Source: Microvirga calopogonii
Lineage (GTDB): Bacteria; Pseudomonadota; Alphaproteobacteria; Rhizobiales; Beijerinckiaceae
Direction: 5' to 3'
Assembly (NCBI RefSeq): GCF_003347665.1
Contig: NZ_QDGA01000050.1
Span: forward strand, 1 to 32,661
Length of the DNA: 32,661 bases
Made by a program: the position numbers and the translations under genes. Under the pieces are notes generated by a model. That model was not told where the DNA came from. It did no database searches and saw nothing but the letters and a program-made list of their open reading frames with translations. Shown here piece after piece: positions 1-7,358 of this stretch. Position 1 is the stretch's first letter. Every line of letters starts with the position of its first letter.

Positions 1-959
1 CCGACCGTGCGGCCCTCGACGCGGCCGAAGCCCGTGATGATGTTCTTCGCGTAAGACTCCTGGATCTCGAAGAAGTCGCCCTCGTCCACGACCTTCAGGA
101 TCAGCTCCTTCATGTCGTAGGGCTTGTTCGGGTTGTCCGGGACCAGGGTGTCGAGGCTGTCGTCCACCCGGTTCGGATCGTCGAAGCTCGGGATCTCCGG
201 CACGCCGTCCTGGTTGTTGGCGGGCAGGAAGTCGATGAGGCGGCGCACCTGCAGCAGCGCTTCCACATCGTTGTCATAGGCGCCGTCGGCCACCGACGAC
301 TTGGTGGTGTGCACCTTGGCGCCGCCGAGCTCCTCCGAGGTCACGGTCTCGTTGGTGACGGTCTTCACCACGTCCGGACCGGTGACGAACATGTAGGAGC
401 GGTCGCGCACCATGAAGATGAAATCGGTCATGGCAGGCGAATAGACGTCGCCGCCCGCGCACGGGCCCATGATCACCGAGATCTGCGGGATGACGCCGGA
501 GGCGATCACGTTGCGCTTGAACACCTCGCCGTAGCCGCCGAGCGCCGCCACGCCCTCCTGGATGCGGGCGCCGCCCGCATCGAACAGGCCGACGATGGGG
601 GCGCGCATCTTGAGCGCCATGTCCTGGATCTTGATGATCTTCTGGGCGTGCGCCTCGGAGAGCGAGCCGCCGAACACCGTGAAGTCCTTGGCGAAGACGA
701 AGACCGTACGGCCGTTGACCGTGCCCCAGCCGGTGACGACGCCATCGCCGGGGATCTTGACCTTCTCCATGCCGAAATCGGTGGAGCGGTGCTCGACGAA
801 CATGTCGAACTCCTCGAACGAGCCCCTGTCGAGCAGAAGCTCGATGCGCTCGCGGGCGGTGAGCTTGCCCCGGCCGTGCTGCGCCGCGATGCGCTTTTCG
901 CCGCCGCCCAGGCGCGCCTGCGCGCGCCGCTCTTCAAGCCGTTCAAGCATGTCTTTCAT
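1..959 (-). CDS. pccB: Propionyl-CoA carboxylase beta chain, 3' end cut by window
   Basis: This is the carboxyltransferase subunit of a biotin-dependent acyl-CoA carboxylase. It moves CO2 from carboxybiotin to propionyl-CoA to give methylmalonyl-CoA. The gene runs off the left edge, so 319 residues are visible of a usual ~510. The start ATG (957-959) gives MKDMLERLEERRAQARLGGG, and a GGGA ribosome-binding site lies just upstream. Visible family motifs are GRGKLTARERIELLLD, FDAGGARIQEG and GPCAGGDVYSPAMTDF. The GGDVYSPA form fits PccB better than other carboxyltransferases, but acetyl- or methylcrotonyl-CoA specificity cannot be excluded from sequence alone. It is divergent from the small lipoprotein gene at 1114; the biotin carboxylase subunit is not in view. 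Confidence 0.93.
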   Translation of the reverse strand, partial: MKDMLERLEERRAQARLGGGEKRIAAQHGRGKLTARERIELLLDRGSFEEFDMFVEHRSTDFGMEKVKIPGDGVVTGWGTVNGRTVFVFAKDFTVFGGSLSEAHAQKIIKIQDMALKMRAPIVGLFDAGGARIQEGVAALGGYGEVFKRNVIASGVIPQISVIMGPCAGGDVYSPAMTDFIFMVRDRSYMFVTGPDVVKTVTNETVTSEELGGAKVHTTKSSVADGAYDNDVEALLQVRRLIDFLPANNQDGVPEIPSFDDPNRVDDSLDTLVPDNPNKPYDMKELILKVVDEGDFFEIQESYAKNIITGFGRVEGRTV

Positions 960-1113
960 CGGGGGTCCCTGATGCCGGGGGAATGTTCCTCACCGCTTAG
1001 CACAGCCGCGCATGGCCCAAAATCCCACTATGGACGTGTGCTCCACAGCACTTTACGGCCACGCCTTCAAGGATTAGGAAGCCAAATGCAATAACGTTGC
1101 TTTGGAGCTCCAC

Positions 1114-1491
1114 ATGAAGACGATCAAGATTTTCGCCTCTCTTGCGACCGCCCTCTCCCTCACGGCCGCCGGCTGCGCCAGCCGGTCGGAGGATGTGGCC
1201 GCTGCCTATGTCTCCCCCATGGCCTATTCCAGCTACAGCTGCCGTGAACTCGCCGTGGAAGCCCAGGGCGTCAGCTCTGCCGCCGCAGCAGCCGCCGGTG
1301 CTCAGGATTCGGCACGCACCAAGGACGTGGTGGCCACCACCGCTGCCGTCGTCATCTTCTGGCCCGCCGCTTTCTTCGTAGGCGGCAACGGCGCTCAGGC
1401 TGCGGAGCTCGCTCGCCTGAAGGGCCAGATGCAGGCCATCGAGGCCGCTTCGATCCAGAAGAAGTGCGGAATCGCCTTCCGCCGCTCGTAA
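1114..1491 (+). CDS. Small predicted lipoprotein
   Basis: A 125-residue protein of unknown function. The N-terminus has Lys, a hydrophobic stretch and a lipobox (LTAAGC), so it is probably lipidated at Cys21 and held in the envelope. The middle is rich in Ala and Ser, and VATTAAVVIFWPAAFFVGG (about residues 72-90) could be a second hydrophobic or membrane segment. The C-terminus contains a short helix (AAELARLKGQMQAIEAASI) and a Cys. I chose ATG 1114 because GGAG sits 7 bases upstream; an in-frame TTG at 1102 overlaps that site. The pattern resembles small 'metal ABC transporter ATP-binding'-mislabelled alphaproteobacterial lipoproteins, but I do not recognise a named family. It faces ATP12 convergently. 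Confidence 0.8.
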   Translation: MKTIKIFASLATALSLTAAGCASRSEDVAAAYVSPMAYSSYSCRELAVEAQGVSSAAAAAAGAQDSARTKDVVATTAAVVIFWPAAFFVGGNGAQAAELARLKGQMQAIEAASIQKKCGIAFRRS

Positions 1492-1506
1492 GACCTGCCC
1501 TGAATG

Positions 1507-1537
1507 AAAAAGCCGCCGGCGTTTCCCGCCCGGCGGC
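1507..1537 (-). terminator. Rho-independent terminator after the ATP12 gene
   Basis: The stem GCCGCCGG (1512-1519) pairs with CCGGCGGC (1530-1537) around a 10-base loop. On the minus strand it is followed by TTTTT (1507-1511). It lies 9 bases past the ATP12 stop codon. On the plus strand the hairpin may also stop the convergent lipoprotein transcript, but it lacks a T run there. Confidence 0.65.
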
Positions 1538-1546
1538 CCTTCCCGG

Positions 1547-2329
1547 TTATGGGCTCGCCAGCCTGTACACCTCGGAGGCAGCCCTGAAATCCGCCTCGCG
1601 CCGGCGGCGGCGCTCCATGGCTTCGTAATCCTCGCCCCAGACGCTTTCCTGGTAGAGTTCGTCCACATGGGCGGCGGCCCAGGCCCGGTCCGCGTCCATC
1701 TGCCGGGCGGCGTGGGCGAGTGCGATCAGCACCGAACCGGACAGGGTGGTCATCACGTGAAGGGCGGCGAGCGCGAAGGGGGACCCGATCTCCTCGATGG
1801 CCCTGCGGATGGCCGCGATGGCCTCGTCCGGCTGGGTGACGTGCATGACGCCCTCGCCCAGGGTGAAGCGGGCGCCATGGGTGTTCTTGGCCCAGTCGAG
1901 AACCGGACCCCAGGCCTCGTCCTGCGACGCCGCCAGGCGCTCGGGCTCGCCGGCCCGGTAATAGACCAGGTCGGACCCGGCATAGCGGACGAGGTCGTCC
2001 ACGACCTCCGCCTGCCGGGGCGAGACACCGTCGATGGCGGAATTGACGATGCGCGTGATCGGCATGGTCGAGGGGTCGATCTCACTCCCCTGCTCCTGCC
2101 ATTCTCGGGCCAGAGCCTCGGCTAGAGCCCGAGAGGGCACCGCAAGAGCCTGCTTGCCCGGCGTCCTGGCGGTGCGCCCGTCCAGGGTCAGGAGGAACAG
2201 GCCGTCCCGTTCCTCGACGCCCGCATCCTTGTAGAAGCGCTTAGGCAGGGTGGGCTTCATGCCGGCCTGCGCGGCGCGCATGGGGTTCGGTTCCTCTTCG
2301 GAGGGAAACCAGTCGCGTGAATCTGTCAT
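1547..2329 (-). CDS. ATP12 family chaperone for F1-ATPase assembly
   Basis: A 260-residue protein of the ATP12 family, which helps assemble the F1 sector of ATP synthase by binding the alpha subunit. The family is characteristic of alphaproteobacteria and mitochondria. Recognisable segments are KRFYKDAGVEERDGLFLLTLDGRTARTPGK (read here in shorter pieces: KRFYKDA, LDGRTARTP), MPITRIVNSAIDGV, DLVYYRAGEPERLA and the GEDYEAMERRRRREADFRAA C-terminus. Start ATG 2327-2329 has AGGA a few bases upstream. It begins 17 bases after the HAD hydrolase stop codon, so the two are probably one transcript, which ends at the hairpin 1507-1537. Confidence 0.9.
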   Translation of the reverse strand: MTDSRDWFPSEEEPNPMRAAQAGMKPTLPKRFYKDAGVEERDGLFLLTLDGRTARTPGKQALAVPSRALAEALAREWQEQGSEIDPSTMPITRIVNSAIDGVSPRQAEVVDDLVRYAGSDLVYYRAGEPERLAASQDEAWGPVLDWAKNTHGARFTLGEGVMHVTQPDEAIAAIRRAIEEIGSPFALAALHVMTTLSGSVLIALAHAARQMDADRAWAAAHVDELYQESVWGEDYEAMERRRRREADFRAASEVYRLASP

Positions 2330-2346
2330 GGTCCTAAAATGGGGTT

Positions 2347-3024
2347 TCAGGCGGAAATCTTCGAGGGCGTGCTCAGGAATTGCCGCAGAACCTTTTCCAG
2401 CTCCGCATAGGAATGGACGATGGGCCCCGCCCCCGCCTCGGTCAATGCGGCGACGGGCTGGAAGCCCCAGGACACGCCGACCGGCAGCACGCTGGCGGCG
2501 CGGGCCATGCCCATGTCGAAGCTCGAATCCCCCACCATGACCGTGTCGTGGGGTTGAGCCCCCGTCTCCTGCATGGCCTGCAGGATCATGCCCGGATGCG
2601 GCTTGGAAGGAGCATCGTCGGCCGTCTGGATCACCGAGAAGACGTCATGCCAGCCATGCCGGTCGAGGAGATGGGCGACGCCGCGGCGCGACTTTCCGGT
2701 CGCGATCCCGAGCAGCACGTCCTCGCGGCTCCGGAGCCATTCGAGGCAGGGTTCGACACCCGGAAAGAGCGGCTCCGCATTCGCCGGATCCTGGCGCAGG
2801 GTATGGAAGGAATCCCTGTAGGCCTCGACCAGGCCCGCGATGGGGCCCTTCGGCCCCACCAGCACCGTGAAGGCCTCCACCAGGGACAGGCCGACGATGG
2901 AGAGCGAGCGCTCGCGGCTCGGCGGCTCCAGCCCATGGGCGGCGAAGGCCAGCCGCTGGGCGGCCACGATGATGTTCTGGCTGTCGACCAGCGTGCCGTC
3001 GACATCGAAGAGAACGAGCTTCAA
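2347..3024 (-). CDS. HAD family hydrolase, phosphoglycolate phosphatase-like
   Basis: A 225-residue HAD subfamily IA phosphatase. Motif I is FDVDGTLVDS (residues 5-14, nucleophile Asp7). Motif II is GIATGKS, and motifs III/IV are KPHPGM and MVGDSSFDMGMA. A helical cap lies between residues 15 and about 95. Likely a small-molecule phosphate monoesterase in the cytosol; the substrate is not evident. The start is probably TTG (3022-3024), with GGGAAAGG just upstream: an in-frame TGA lies a short way upstream and the protein begins almost at motif I. A rare start codon may keep expression low. It is followed at 17 bases by the ATP12 gene. Confidence 0.88.
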   Translation of the reverse strand: MKLVLFDVDGTLVDSQNIIVAAQRLAFAAHGLEPPSRERSLSIVGLSLVEAFTVLVGPKGPIAGLVEAYRDSFHTLRQDPANAEPLFPGVEPCLEWLRSREDVLLGIATGKSRRGVAHLLDRHGWHDVFSVIQTADDAPSKPHPGMILQAMQETGAQPHDTVMVGDSSFDMGMARAASVLPVGVSWGFQPVAALTEAGAGPIVHSYAELEKVLRQFLSTPSKISA

Positions 3025-3057
3025 GGGCCTTTCCCGCTCAAAGGCAGAGCCTAGAAT

Positions 3058-3183
3058 TCAGCTCTGCGGCTTGTCGGCGTGGCAGAACTGCGGTGTGTTG
3101 ATGTTCCAGTTGCCGCACTTGTCGCAGGCCGTGGCGAGCAGGCCTAGAGTGATGACGGCGGTAACGCGGATGATGCGCTTCAT
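3058..3183 (-). CDS. 41-residue predicted lipoprotein
   Basis: A very small gene found by reading the minus strand from ATG 3181-3183 to TGA 3058-3060. The peptide begins MKRIIRVTAVITLGLLATAC, a typical lipoprotein signal with Cys20 as lipidation site. The mature part is only about 22 residues (starting CDKCGNWN) with further cysteines at 23 and 34. An AAGGGGG tract lies about 9 bases upstream as ribosome-binding site. It resembles short Cys-containing alphaproteobacterial lipoproteins of unknown role; no function is assigned. It lies 33 bases before the HAD hydrolase start and is divergent from the kinase gene at 3356. Confidence 0.65.
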   Translation of the reverse strand: MKRIIRVTAVITLGLLATACDKCGNWNINTPQFCHADKPQS

Positions 3184-3355
3184 GGTGGGAGCCCCCTTGG
3201 TGGCCGGCACCTTATTCAATTATCCCGTCCGCTGCCAGAAGCTGCCGCGCGGAAACAATCCGCGTCTCCCGGTTTTTTACCGTTTGCGTCCTGTACTCTC
3301 GCTTAAGCCCTGGGGTAGCATGAGGTTCGAGCCGGAAATGGGCCAAGAAGAATAA
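3184..3355. other. Divergent intergenic region
   Basis: A 172-base gap between the divergent small lipoprotein and the HWE kinase. It must hold promoters for both. I see no sigma-70 pair good enough to call. A GGAAAC at about 3250 and CGTT at about 3281 recall general-stress (EcfG) elements, but they are 24 bases apart instead of 16-17. Confidence 0.4.
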
Positions 3356-4900
3356 ATGGTAATGACGGAGCCCATGAACACGGATGCTCTGCTGCACAGG
3401 CTCGCGGAACTGGAGCGCGAAAATCGCGAGCTTCGGGCCCGGCTGCAGGCGCATGCGACGTCGACGGAGCCTCGTCCCGGGTCGGCAGGCGGCGCTCATG
3501 CCGATGACGGCGAATGGCCGCTTCACGTCAGCGAGAAGAAGCTCAGGCAGATTGCAGATCATCTACCCGCCCTCGTAGCCTATGTGGACACGGATCAGCG
3601 CTACCGCTTCAACAACCGCGCGTACGAGACCTGGATCGCGCGCACGCCGGAGAGCCTGTACGGGCTTCATCTCTGGGAGGCGGTCGGCTTCCCGGCTTAC
3701 GAGCGGACGAGACCCTACATCGAGGCCGTCCTCGCCGGACAACGGTCCGCACACGAGTGGTGGGCACCGTTTCGCACGGGCATGCGCTACGTCAAATCCG
3801 AGTATATCCCCGACCGTGCCGAGGACGGCAGCATCGTCGGCTTTTACGTCCTCGCCTCCGACCTCACCGAAACCAAGCTGTCGCAGGCGGCCCTGGCAGA
3901 AAGCGAGGCCCGCCTGCGCCTTGCCATCGATGCCGGGCGCATGGCCGTGTGGGAGGTCGAAACCGCCACGGAGAAGGTCAGCGCCTCGCCGGAACTGAAC
4001 CGCCTGCTCGGTCTGTCCCCGGACGTCCCCCTCTCCACCGAGCAGGTCCGGTCCCTTTACTATCCCGGAGAACAGAAGCGCCTCCGGGACGTCGCCCTCG
4101 AGGCCCTCTCGCGCGGGGACCGGCATGTGGAGACCGAATTGCGGGTCGTCTGGCCCGACGGCTCCCTGCACTGGCTGCTGCTTCGCGCGGAGCTTCAGGA
4201 CGTGGAGAACGGCCTCCCGGCGCGAACCCTGGGCGTGGCGCTCGACATCACGGAGATGAAGAAGGCCGAGGAGCACCAGCAGCTTCTCATCAACGAGCTC
4301 AATCACCGGGTGAAGAATACCCTGGCGACCGTTCAATCCATCGCGTCCCAGAGCCTGCGTAATGCCAGCACGACGAGCGAAGCGCGCGCTGCCGTCGAGG
4401 GACGCCTGTTCGCCCTCTCCCGGGCCCATGACGTGCTCACTCGCGAGAATTGGGACGGGGCCTATCTGCGCGAAGTCGTCCAGGAGGCCATCGCGCCCTT
4501 TCAGGCCGACGGGCACAGCCGCTTCGATCTTCGCGGCCCCGAGATGCGCCTGCCGCCGCGGATCGCACTCGCCATCGCCATGGCGATCCAGGAACTCGGC
4601 ACCAATGCGGTGAAATACGGCGCATTGTCCAACGAGACGGGGCGCATCGGGATCAAGTGGTCGACAACGCGCCCCTCCGGGTCCGATGCTCAAGGGCTGG
4701 AACTCGTCTGGGCGGAAACGGGCGGCCCGCCGGTCATCGAGCCGAGCCACCGCGGTTTCGGCACCCGGCTGATCGAGCGCAGCCTGGCCCACGAACTCCA
4801 TGGCGACGTCACAATCGCCTTTGCGCCGACCGGCGTCGTCTGCACGATCCATGCGTTGCTGAACGACGGCGACGCGGACCGGGAAGCGGTCCGCGCCTGA
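3356..4900 (+). CDS. PAS-PAS HWE-family sensor histidine kinase
   Basis: A 514-residue soluble sensor kinase with no membrane segment. A short coiled coil (residues 11-32) precedes PAS domain 1 (about 60-175) and PAS domain 2 (about 183-300, ending DITEMKKAEEH). The kinase core has the H-box ELNHRVKNTLATVQSIA with phospho-acceptor His317. The N-box is ELGTNAVKYGALS (Asn417), the WxE signature is WAE (452-454), and the G-box is GFGTRLI (467-473). The H, W and E marks place it in the HWE family, many of which sense light, redox or stress and signal to PhyR-type or single-domain regulators. No response regulator gene is nearby, so it is an orphan. The start is uncertain between ATG 3356, 3362 and 3374; no strong ribosome-binding site decides it. 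Confidence 0.92.
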   Translation: MVMTEPMNTDALLHRLAELERENRELRARLQAHATSTEPRPGSAGGAHADDGEWPLHVSEKKLRQIADHLPALVAYVDTDQRYRFNNRAYETWIARTPESLYGLHLWEAVGFPAYERTRPYIEAVLAGQRSAHEWWAPFRTGMRYVKSEYIPDRAEDGSIVGFYVLASDLTETKLSQAALAESEARLRLAIDAGRMAVWEVETATEKVSASPELNRLLGLSPDVPLSTEQVRSLYYPGEQKRLRDVALEALSRGDRHVETELRVVWPDGSLHWLLLRAELQDVENGLPARTLGVALDITEMKKAEEHQQLLINELNHRVKNTLATVQSIASQSLRNASTTSEARAAVEGRLFALSRAHDVLTRENWDGAYLREVVQEAIAPFQADGHSRFDLRGPEMRLPPRIALAIAMAIQELGTNAVKYGALSNETGRIGIKWSTTRPSGSDAQGLELVWAETGGPPVIEPSHRGFGTRLIERSLAHELHGDVTIAFAPTGVVCTIHALLNDGDADREAVRA

Positions 4901-4931
4901 ACTGGTAGAACAGGCGGCCGATCAGGCCGCC
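4874..4931. terminator. Two hairpins between convergent kinase and protease genes
   Basis: Stem 1 is GCGGACC (4874-4880) with GGTCCGC (4888-4894), inside the 3' end of the kinase gene. Stem 2 is GGCGGCC (4913-4919) with GGCCGCC (4925-4931) and a 5-base loop, overlapping the protease stop codon. Stem 2 works on either strand. Neither has a T tract, so this may be a bidirectional transcript-end protector more than an intrinsic terminator. Confidence 0.4.
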
Positions 4932-6694
4932 AGTCTCGTTTCCTGCCGCGAGACGATCGCCCGGACTTCGTCGCCCTCGATCGTCTCGTGCTCCAGCAGC
5001 GCCTCGGTCAGGGCATCCAGCGCGCCCCGATTATCCTCGATGCAGGCCTTGGCGGCCGCGTACATCTCGTCGATGATGCGGCGGATTTCCTGCTCGACCT
5101 CGCGCGGAAGGCTGTCGCCGGAGCGGGCGACGCGGACCATGCCGATGGCCGGGCTCATGCCCCATTCCGTGACCATCTTGGTCACGATGTTGGTCGCATG
5201 CGCGATGTCGCTTGCAGCACCGGTCGTCACCTTCTTGGGCCCGAACACGACCTCCTCGGCCGCGCGACCGCCCATGGCGACGATCAGGTCCGCCTCGAGC
5301 TTCTCCACCGGGATGCAGAACCGGTCGTGCTCGGGCAGACGCATCACAAGGCCGAGCGCCTGGCCATGCGGAATGATGGTGGCGCTGTGCACCTTGTCCG
5401 ACGCGGGCAGCAGGCAGGCGCAGAGGGCGTGGCCCGCCTCGTGGACGGCCACGAGCCTGCGCTCCTCGTCCGAGATGACGAGCGTGCGCCGTTCGAGCCC
5501 CATGATGATCTTGTTGCGGGCGGCCTCCAGGTGGTCGCGCGTGACCTCCTCAACGCCCTCGCGGGCCGCGAAGATCGCCGCCTCATTGAGGAGGTTGCCG
5601 AGATCGGCGCCCGAGAAACCGGGCGTCCCTTTGGCGATGGAGGCGAGGCTCACGCCTTCCGCAAGCTTCACGTTGCGGGCATGAACGCTGAGGATCGCCT
5701 CGCGGCCGGAAATGTCGGGCAGGCCGATATGGACCTGGCGGTCGAAGCGGCCGGGGCGCAGGAGCGCCGGATCGAGCACGTCGACGCGGTTCGTCGCCCC
5801 GATGACGATCACGCCGGCGGTGGTGTTGAAGCCGTCCATCTCGACGAGGAGCTGGTTCAGGGTCGCCTCGAATTCACGGTCGGCAGCCGATCCGCCGCCG
5901 CCGCGCTTGCGGCCGATAGCGTCGATCTCGTCGATGAAGATCAGGCAGGGCGCCTTCTTGCGTGCCTGCTCGAACAGCTTGGACACCCGGCCCTTGGCGA
6001 TGCCGATCAGAGGAGCCGAGAAGTCGCTGCCCGACACCGCCATGAACGAGACCCCGGCCTCGCCGGCGAGCGCCTTGGCGATCAGGGTCTTGCCCGTTCC
6101 GGGCGGCCCGACCATCAGGAGGCCGCGTGGGATGCGGGCGCCCACCTTGGTGAAGGCTTCGGAATCGCGCAGGAACGAGATGACCTCCTGCAGCTCCGCC
6201 TTGGCCTCATCCTGCCCGGCGACATCGTCGAACCGGTTGGGGAGGCTGCGGATCACGCGGGGCCACCGGGAGGTCGGCTTGAAATCGGTCTGAATCGCCA
6301 GCATGACCAGGACGGCCGCGACGAGCACGAGGGGCACCAGGATGCTCGCCACATGGGCTGCATCGAAACCGGGCTTCTTGAAATCCACCTCGGCGCCGGC
6401 ATCCGTGATCCGCTCGATGTAGTCGGCACTCACGAGGCCGTTGGGCATGCGCACGAAGACGTCCCTGTCCGTCATCGTGACGGACAGGCCGCCGCTCTCG
6501 ATCAGGACCTTCTGAACCTTCTTGTTCGCCAGGTCCCGCGTAAAGTCGGAATAGGTGATTTCGGTGGCGGGTTCGGCCAGCAGGCGGGGGCCGATGAACA
6601 CGGCGGCTGCGGCGATCAAGATGAGGATGGTGGCTGAAACAGCCACGCTTTTCTTGCCCAGAACCCTTCTGGCTTTTTCGAGAACGTTGGTCAC
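4922..6694 (-). CDS. FtsH-like membrane AAA+ zinc protease, divergent paralog
   Basis: A 590-residue membrane-bound ATP-dependent protease of the FtsH family, which degrades membrane and regulatory proteins. Two membrane helices (about 16-35 and 113-134) flank a periplasmic domain. The ATPase has Walker A GPPGTGKT (196-203), Walker B LIFIDEID (251-258) and arginine fingers in RPGRFDRQ. The protease has zinc site HEAGH (418-422) and a third ligand Asp496 in TTGAASDI. It should be active. Unusually, the substrate-gripping pore loop, FVEMFVG in E. coli FtsH, reads FSAPLIG (225-231), losing the aromatic residue. The segment after WGMSP is shortened and there is no long disordered tail. This suggests a paralog beside a housekeeping ftsH elsewhere. 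Start is GTG 6692-6694 with GGGGG upstream. Confidence 0.9.
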   Translation of the reverse strand: MTNVLEKARRVLGKKSVAVSATILILIAAAAVFIGPRLLAEPATEITYSDFTRDLANKKVQKVLIESGGLSVTMTDRDVFVRMPNGLVSADYIERITDAGAEVDFKKPGFDAAHVASILVPLVLVAAVLVMLAIQTDFKPTSRWPRVIRSLPNRFDDVAGQDEAKAELQEVISFLRDSEAFTKVGARIPRGLLMVGPPGTGKTLIAKALAGEAGVSFMAVSGSDFSAPLIGIAKGRVSKLFEQARKKAPCLIFIDEIDAIGRKRGGGGSAADREFEATLNQLLVEMDGFNTTAGVIVIGATNRVDVLDPALLRPGRFDRQVHIGLPDISGREAILSVHARNVKLAEGVSLASIAKGTPGFSGADLGNLLNEAAIFAAREGVEEVTRDHLEAARNKIIMGLERRTLVISDEERRLVAVHEAGHALCACLLPASDKVHSATIIPHGQALGLVMRLPEHDRFCIPVEKLEADLIVAMGGRAAEEVVFGPKKVTTGAASDIAHATNIVTKMVTEWGMSPAIGMVRVARSGDSLPREVEQEIRRIIDEMYAAAKACIEDNRGALDALTEALLEHETIEGDEVRAIVSRQETRLAA

Positions 6695-6808
6695 GGCGGC
6701 GCCCCCATAGCGCGATGTATGTTTTTTGGAGGTGCCGCTGTTTAGTCTATTTTGACGCAGATCGCAGTACGGCGAATAGGCACACCCACCGAACGGGGAG
6801 GATGCGCG

Positions 6809-7084
6809 TCAATTGAGAAGATCGCTGTATTCCTTGTGGCGGCGGATCCAGGCCCAGGCATAGCCGCAAAGGGGCGTGATCGTCAGGCCTTCGGAGCGGG
6901 CGATCTCGGCCACGCCGCGCATCAACTCTCCTGCCGCTCCCGTGCCGCGCAGGGGTACGGCTGCTTCCACGTGCCGGATCACGAGATCGGACCCACGCCG
7001 TTCGTAATTGGCGAAGGCGATATGCCCGTCCCGTTCCAGTTCGAAGCGATGACGGGCGGTGTTGTCGCGAACCATGCTGCTCAT
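6809..7084 (-). CDS. Small GNAT-fold N-acetyltransferase-like protein
   Basis: A 91-residue protein of the short GNAT branch (YidJ/COG2388-like, from memory). It has the acetyl-CoA-binding pattern RGTGAAGELMRGVAEIAR (V/I-x-x-R-G-x-G type, about residues 45-63). The C-terminus ITPLCGYAWAWIRRHKEYSDLL matches the usual PLCPFxxxYIxRHPEYxDLL ending. The substrate is unknown. The start is ATG 7084, or ATG 7075 (MVRDN), which is better spaced from a GAGG sequence. It lies 114 bases upstream of the FtsH paralog in the same direction. Confidence 0.85.
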   Translation of the reverse strand: MSSMVRDNTARHRFELERDGHIAFANYERRGSDLVIRHVEAAVPLRGTGAAGELMRGVAEIARSEGLTITPLCGYAWAWIRRHKEYSDLLN

Positions 7085-7358
7085 GCCTCAACTCGCGTTA
7101 CAGAAGCTGTCTGGACCAACGTGGTCCGGCGGGGCACGTTCCGCCAGGGGCTCGGAGGGCGCGGCCGTGGCGTCTCCTCTCCCCAATGGCAGGGAGCGAC
7201 GAATCGGTGCCGCACACTCCCACGTCATGGCCGGCCTTGTGCCGGCCATCCCGATACCGAAAAGCTCGGCGCTTCATAAAGACGAGATCACCGGCACGAG
7301 GCCGGTGATGACGTGGGAGGGTTTCGCCAGGGCATCGCAAGCACGAGAACCAGATTCT
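7085..7358. other. Intergenic region carrying a palindromic element
   Basis: A 274-base gap between the two acetyltransferase genes. Its centre is the 103-base inverted-repeat element 7217-7319. The rest shows no open frame with a start site and no clear promoter. Confidence 0.5.
7217..7319. repeat. 103-bp palindromic element with 12-bp terminal inverted repeats
   Basis: The ends CTCCCACGTCAT (7217-7228) and ATGACGTGGGAG (7308-7319) are perfect inverted repeats. Inside are two further hairpins, ATGGCCGGC/GCCGGCCAT (7227-7235 and 7241-7249) and ATCACCGGC/GCCGGTGAT (7287-7295 and 7301-7309). This layout is that of a REP doublet or small non-coding mobile element. It could also end transcripts of the acetyltransferase gene at 7359. 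Confidence 0.75.

Noticed and set aside
309..1094. Plus-strand open frame over pccB
   Set aside because: Antisense to conserved pccB motifs and composed of low-complexity His/Asp/Arg stretches.
3250..3284. Possible EcfG general-stress promoter before the kinase (GGAAAC ... CGTT)
   Set aside because: The two boxes are 24 bases apart; the known spacing is 16-17.
3563..4852. Minus-strand open frame of about 429 codons over the HWE kinase
   Set aside because: The plus strand encodes a kinase with all expected motifs; the minus frame has no family features.
4988..6637. Plus-strand open frame of about 549 codons over the FtsH paralog
   Set aside because: It mirrors a gene with clear AAA+ and protease motifs, is rich in Asp, Gly and His as expected for antisense of GC-rich DNA, and has no recognisable domain.
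6752..6780. Plus-strand TTGACG with AATAGG 17 bases on
   Set aside because: No plus-strand gene follows, and the second box is poor.
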